A program made the position numbers and the translations under genes. DNA of 18,155 bases from an uncultured Agathobacter sp. (GTDB taxonomy: Bacteria; Bacillota; Clostridia; Lachnospirales; Lachnospiraceae), in NCBI GenBank assembly GCA_934358675.1, contig CAKRKX010000048.1:1-18155 (forward strand), given 5' to 3'. Under the pieces are notes generated by a model. That model made no database searches and was not told the origin of the DNA. It saw only the letters and a program-made list of their open reading frames with translations. Shown one piece after another: positions 14,801 to 18,155 of this stretch. Numbering within the stretch: position 1 is the stretch's first letter; the number at the start of each line of letters is the position of its first letter.

Positions 14801-16448
14801 GGTATATCCGTGGATCGCTAAGACAAGACTTTCCACACCGGGTGTATCACTGATCTCGCCGCCACCACACCACGATATCTATTCAATCGAGGATCTGGAA
14901 CAGTTAATTTTCGATTTAAAAAATGCAAACCGTGACGCAAGAATCTCGGTTAAGCTTGTATCAGAGGCCGGTGTCGGAACCGTCGCTGCCGGTGTCGCAA
15001 AGGCCGGTGCGCAGGTAGTCCTGATCTCCGGATATGACGGAGGAACCGGTGCTGCTCCAAGCAGTTCCATCCATAATGCCGGACTTCCTTGGGAACTCGG
15101 ACTGGCTGAGACACACCAGACACTGATCATGAATGGACTTCGTAACAAGGTTCGCATCGAGACAGATGGTAAGCTGATGAGCGGTAAAGATGTAGCCATC
15201 GCAGCCTGCCTTGGCGCAGAGGAGTACGGTTTTGCAACCGCTCCGCTCGTAACCATGGGATGCGTGATGATGCGTGTATGTAACCTCGATACCTGTCCGG
15301 CAGGTATTGCAACTCAGAATCCGGAGCTTCGCAAGCGTTTTGCAGGAAAGCCGGAGTATGTTGAGAACTTCATGCGTTTTATCGCTGAGGAACTTCGTGA
15401 GTACATGGCCAAGCTTGGCTGCCGTACGGTGGACGAACTGGTCGGAAGAAGCGATCTGTTAAAGGTTCGCGAGGATTTGTCGGAAAGAGAGTCAAAATTA
15501 AATCTTGATAATATTTTAAACAACCCGTTTGCGGGAACAAAGCAGAAGGTAATCTTTGATCCGAAACAGGTTTACGACTTCGAGCTGGATAAGACAAAGG
15601 ATATGAATGTGCTGATGAAGCAGTTGATGCCGGCTTTGGAGAAGAAGCAGAAGAGAATGATCGATACGGAAGTAACAAACGTAAACCGTTCACTCGGTAC
15701 GATCTTCGGTTCCGAGATCACAAAGGCATACGACGATACGCTTGAGGATGATACCTTTATCGTGAAGTGTAACGGTGCCGGAGGACAGAGTTTCGGTGCT
15801 TTTATCCCGAAGGGACTGACACTTGAACTGGTCGGAGATTCCAACGATTACTTCGGAAAAGGCTTGTCCGGTGGTAAACTGATCGTTTATCCGCCGACAG
15901 GAGTTACTTATAAGAAGGATGAGAATATCATCATCGGTAACGTTGCTTTGTACGGTGCGACAAGCGGTAAGGCATTTATCAACGGTGTTGCAGGCGAGCG
16001 TTTCTGTGTCCGTAACTCAGGTGCCACAGCGGTTGTCGAGGGTGTCGGCGATCACGGATGCGAATACATGACCGGTGGCCGTGTCGTTATCCTCGGTAAA
16101 ACTGGAAAGAACTTTGCAGCCGGAATGAGCGGTGGTATCGCCTACGTTCTCGATGAGGACAACGATCTGTACATGCGCACGAACAAGTCGATGGTATTTA
16201 CAGAGGAAGTTACGAATAAATACGATGTCTTGGAACTTAAGGAAATGATCAAGGAGCATGTAACACTGACGAACTCTGAAAAGGGTAAGGAAGTGCTTGA
16301 CAACTTCAGTGAGTATCTGCCGAAGTTCAAGAAAGTCATTCCATACGATTACAACCGTATGCAGATGGCAATCGTGCAGATGGAAGAAAAAGGTCTGAAT
16401 GCGGAACAGGCACAGATTGAGGCTTTTTACGCCAGCACGAGAGCATAA
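11895..16448 (+). CDS. gltB: Glutamate synthase (NADPH), large subunit
   Basis: GltB turns glutamine and 2-oxoglutarate into two glutamates with electrons passed from GltD; this is the main ammonia assimilation step after glutamine synthetase. I start at the ATG at 11895 because AAAGGA lies eight bases upstream. In-frame TTG 11829 and ATG 11862 lack good sites and would lengthen the propeptide. The 1517-residue length is standard. A 24-residue propeptide precedes the glutaminase nucleophile C25 in CGIGAV, exposed by cleavage in this family. The central part and FMN synthase domain follow, with GAMSYGS (877-883) and SGYDGGTGA (1045-1053). The 3Fe-4S ligands C1123, C1129 and C1134 have the family's Cx5Cx4C spacing. 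A C-terminal GXGXG beta-helix completes the protein. Confidence 0.97.
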   Translation: MKEQWNESTAVAKGLYDPRFEHDNCGIGAVVNIKGIKTHQTVENALKIVENLKHRAGKDADGKTGDGVGILLQISHKFFKKAVKPLGIELGEERDYGIGMFFFPQDELKKNQAKKMFEVIVEKEGMEFLGWREVPIHPDKLSDKARDCMPCIMQAFVKRPEDVEKGLDFDRKLYVARRVFEQSNDDSYVASLSSRTIVYKGMFLVEQLRQFFSDLQDEDYESAIATVHSRFSTNTNPSWERAHPNRFIVHNGEINTIRGNADKMLAREETMACGKLRGEFQKVLPVVNTEGSDSAMLDNTLEFLVMSGMELPLAVMIMIPEPWANNSIMTQKKKDFYQYYATMMEPWDGPASILFSDGDMMGAVLDRNGLRPSRYYITDDDYLILSSEVGVLEIDPTKIVTKDRLRPGKMLLVDTVQGRVIDDDELKEKYAGKRPYGEWLDRNIVMLKDLKIPNERVPEYTKEERQRMQRAFGYTYESLKDSILPMAKNGIEGTSAMGTDTPLAALSGNREPLFNYFKQLFAQVTNPPIDSIREEVVTSTTVYIGAAGNLLEEKPENCKVLRINNPILTNTDLMKIRSMKVDGFKVETISIVYYKNTSLEKAVERLYIEADRAYRDGANVLILSDRGVDENHVAIPSLLAVSALQQYLVKTKKRTSLSMILESGEPREVHHFATLLGFGASAINPYLAQDTVKQLVDEHMLDKDYYAAIDDYNHAIISGIVKIAAKMGISTIQSYQGSKIFEAIGIDKEVIDKYFTNTVSRIGGITIKDIENDVNTLHSAAYDPLGLETDVTLDSKGRHKMRSGADAHLYNPATIHLLQQSTQRGDYELFKQYTNLVDEEQKHTNLRGLMDFNYPKKGVKLEEVESVDSIVTRFKTGAMSYGSISKEAHETLAIAMNHLHGKSNTGEGGEDKDRLTVGLDGKNRCSAIKQVASGRFGVTSRYLTSAQEIQIKMAQGAKPGEGGHLPGKKVYPWIAKTRLSTPGVSLISPPPHHDIYSIEDLEQLIFDLKNANRDARISVKLVSEAGVGTVAAGVAKAGAQVVLISGYDGGTGAAPSSSIHNAGLPWELGLAETHQTLIMNGLRNKVRIETDGKLMSGKDVAIAACLGAEEYGFATAPLVTMGCVMMRVCNLDTCPAGIATQNPELRKRFAGKPEYVENFMRFIAEELREYMAKLGCRTVDELVGRSDLLKVREDLSERESKLNLDNILNNPFAGTKQKVIFDPKQVYDFELDKTKDMNVLMKQLMPALEKKQKRMIDTEVTNVNRSLGTIFGSEITKAYDDTLEDDTFIVKCNGAGGQSFGAFIPKGLTLELVGDSNDYFGKGLSGGKLIVYPPTGVTYKKDENIIIGNVALYGATSGKAFINGVAGERFCVRNSGATAVVEGVGDHGCEYMTGGRVVILGKTGKNFAAGMSGGIAYVLDEDNDLYMRTNKSMVFTEEVTNKYDVLELKEMIKEHVTLTNSEKGKEVLDNFSEYLPKFKKVIPYDYNRMQMAIVQMEEKGLNAEQAQIEAFYASTRA

Positions 16449-16463
16449 GGAGGGAAGAATACG

Positions 16464-17957
16464 ATGGGAAAGCCAACAGGATTTTTAGAATATGAGAGAA
16501 CCGAAGCACGTTCGGTGGAACCAAAGGAACGAATCAAGAATTTTAACGAGTTCCATATCTTCCTTTCCAAGGAAAAGCAGCAGGAGCAGGCGGCACGCTG
16601 TATGGATTGCGGCGTTCCGTTCTGTCAGTCGGGTATGACGATCGCCGGAATGACTTCCGGATGTCCGCTTCACAACCTTGTTCCGGAGTGGAACGATCTG
16701 GTTTATTCCGGAAATTGGCAGCAGGCATACAACCGGCTTCACAAGACGAACAACTTCCCGGAGTTTACCTCCCGCGTTTGTCCGGCTCTCTGTGAAAAAG
16801 CGTGCACCTGCGGTCACTGGGGCAATCCGGTAACCGTTCGCGACAACGAGCATGGTGTTATTGAGACCGCATATAAAATGGGCTATGCAGCACCGCATAT
16901 CCCGAAGGTTCATACCGGTAAGAAGGTAGCAATCATCGGCTCCGGCCCTTCAGGACTGGCTGCAGCCGATCAGCTGAATCAGAGAGGACACGAGGTTACG
17001 GTCTATGAGCGTGACGACCGTGTCGGCGGCCTTCTGATGTACGGTATTCCGAATATGAAGCTTGAGAAGCAGATCATTGACCGCAAGATCAATGTGATGA
17101 AAGCGGAAGGTGTCAAGTTCATCACAAGCTGCAATGTCGGCGTGGATGTGAAAGCTGCAGATCTCATGAAACAGTATGACCGCGTGATCCTTTGCTGTGG
17201 AGCAAAGCATCCGAGAGACATTAAGGCAAAAGGCAGAGAGGCGGAGGGAATCTACTTTGCAGTCGATTATCTCTCCCGCACGACAAAGAGCCTTCTGGAT
17301 TCAAACTTTAAAGATAATAAATATGTTTCCGCAAAAGGCAAACATGTTGTGATCATCGGTGGCGGTGATACCGGAAACGACTGTGTCGGAACTGCAATCC
17401 GTCAGGGCGCAAAATCCGTCACACAGCTTGAGATGATGCCGTGTCCGCCAACCGAGCGTGCGGCAAACAACCCTTGGCCGGAGTGGCCGAAGGTTTTAAA
17501 GACCGATTACGGTCAGGAAGAAGCCATCGCATGCTTTGGATGTGATCCGAGAATCTATCAGACAACCGTAAAAGAATTCCATAAGGATAAGAACGGAAAG
17601 TTAAACGGTGTCACGATCGTAAGCCTTGAGAGCAAGGTGGACGAGGCAACCGGACGCAGAAGCATGGTGGAAGTTGCCGGAACCGAGAAGAAGATCCCGG
17701 CAGAGCTTGTTCTGATCGCAGCAGGATTCCTCGGAACCGAGGATTATATCGCCAAGGCCTTCAGTGTGGAACTCAACCAGAGAACCAACGTTGCCACAGA
17801 GGAAGGACATTACGCAACAAACGTTAAGAACGTTTTTACCGCAGGCGATATGCACCGCGGACAGTCTCTTGTTGTGTGGGCAATCCGCGAGGGAAGAGAA
17901 GTGGCACATGAGGTGGATGAGAGCCTGATGGGATATTCGTATCTCTCCATCCAGTAG
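16464..17957 (+). CDS. gltD: Glutamate synthase (NADPH), small subunit
   Basis: GltD takes electrons from NADPH through FAD and two 4Fe-4S clusters to GltB. The 497-residue protein has cluster cysteines C46, C49, C54 and C67, then C106, C110, C114 and C116. The FAD site is VAIIGSGPSGLAAA (155-168) with RVGGLLMYGIP following. The pyridine-nucleotide site is VVIIGGGDTGND (295-306). C54 and C67 are separated by an insert (QSGMTIAGMTSG), longer than in E. coli-type GltD; I recall the same insert in other Clostridia. AAGGAGGG (16447-16454) overlaps the gltB stop and lies nine bases before the ATG, so the two subunits are co-translated. Confidence 0.97.
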   Translation: MGKPTGFLEYERTEARSVEPKERIKNFNEFHIFLSKEKQQEQAARCMDCGVPFCQSGMTIAGMTSGCPLHNLVPEWNDLVYSGNWQQAYNRLHKTNNFPEFTSRVCPALCEKACTCGHWGNPVTVRDNEHGVIETAYKMGYAAPHIPKVHTGKKVAIIGSGPSGLAAADQLNQRGHEVTVYERDDRVGGLLMYGIPNMKLEKQIIDRKINVMKAEGVKFITSCNVGVDVKAADLMKQYDRVILCCGAKHPRDIKAKGREAEGIYFAVDYLSRTTKSLLDSNFKDNKYVSAKGKHVVIIGGGDTGNDCVGTAIRQGAKSVTQLEMMPCPPTERAANNPWPEWPKVLKTDYGQEEAIACFGCDPRIYQTTVKEFHKDKNGKLNGVTIVSLESKVDEATGRRSMVEVAGTEKKIPAELVLIAAGFLGTEDYIAKAFSVELNQRTNVATEEGHYATNVKNVFTAGDMHRGQSLVVWAIREGREVAHEVDESLMGYSYLSIQ

Positions 17958-18016
17958 GTGGCAAATCCGGTGTCTGTATGTTGAAAATCAAAATCTATGT
18001 CGCCAAAAATTTGCCC

Positions 18017-18150
18017 CATAGTAGATATGAAAAAATTGACGCGCGGTGTTATTTTACAAGTAAGTGTAAGATTTCGCCGCGCGTGATTTTTTATGGTTAA
18101 GCACGAAATAGGATCATTTTATGTTTCAGGTCGTTTTTAGTCCTACTATG
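18017..18150. repeat. Inverted repeat flanking the gltBD terminator
   Basis: CATAGTAG (18017-18024) and CTACTATG (18143-18150) are exact complements about 120 bases apart, enclosing the terminator. Weak similarity continues into the interior (GATATGAAAAA against GGACTAAAAAC in the other arm). It could be the ends of a small MITE-like element or coincidence. No coding sequence is visible in the 198 bases after gltD. Confidence 0.35.
18030..18092. terminator. Strong, probably bidirectional terminator after gltD
   Basis: ACGCGCGGTG (18039-18048) pairs with CGCCGCGCGT (18075-18084) with one GU pair. An inner stem pairs TTTTACA (18052-18058) with TGTAAGA. Six Ts follow at 18087-18092 and six As precede at 18030-18035, so either strand yields a GC-rich hairpin with a T tract. 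It lies 72 bases after the gltD stop; a convergent gene may lie beyond the window. Confidence 0.85.
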
Positions 18151-18155
18151 TGACA

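Overview
The window looks like chromosomal core DNA from a Gram-positive member of the Clostridia, most likely the Lachnospiraceae (Roseburia/Agathobacter-like). I base this on strong purine-rich ribosome binding sites, sigma-A-type promoters, intrinsic terminators, moderate GC content, a ComEA/ComEC pair and bacterial-type GltB/GltD. The genus is inferred; no rRNA or other marker gene is present. I see no IS element, prophage, CRISPR array, tRNA or rRNA.

Region 1 (1-4137) is arginine biosynthesis. The 5' end of argG runs leftwards off the window. Facing away from it is an operon argC - GNAT acetyltransferase - argB - argD, closed by an intrinsic terminator. Between the two divergent promoters lie two ArgR-type operator boxes, two bases apart, so one repressor can plausibly control both directions. 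argJ, which in Bacillus-type operons sits between argC and argB, is absent here, and a single-domain GNAT protein takes its place.

Region 2 (4199-10578) is a five-gene co-directional run: comEA (here a predicted lipoprotein with SLBB and helix-hairpin-helix domains), an OmpR/PhoB-type response regulator, a WalK/MtrB-like sensor kinase, a lipoprotein with two GerMN domains, and comEC (DNA-uptake channel), which starts inside the lipoprotein's stop codon. The regulator-kinase-GerMN lipoprotein order resembles actinobacterial MtrA-MtrB-LpqB, and it is bracketed by two DNA-uptake genes.

Region 3 (10600-11505) has a 58-residue protein gene with its own promoter, strong ribosome binding site and terminator, followed by a 193-residue protein of unknown function.

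Region 4 (11506-18092) has a 389-base non-coding stretch holding a long hairpin, AT-rich repeats, a promoter and a possible leader structure. gltB and gltD follow (NADPH-type glutamate synthase), ending at a hairpin with A and T tracts on its two sides. Glutamate made by GltBD is the precursor of the arginine pathway in region 1, so the two ends of the window are metabolically linked. Most of the window is ordinary core metabolism; the unusual parts are the com/two-component/GerMN gene run, the GNAT in the argJ position and several undescribed regulatory structures.
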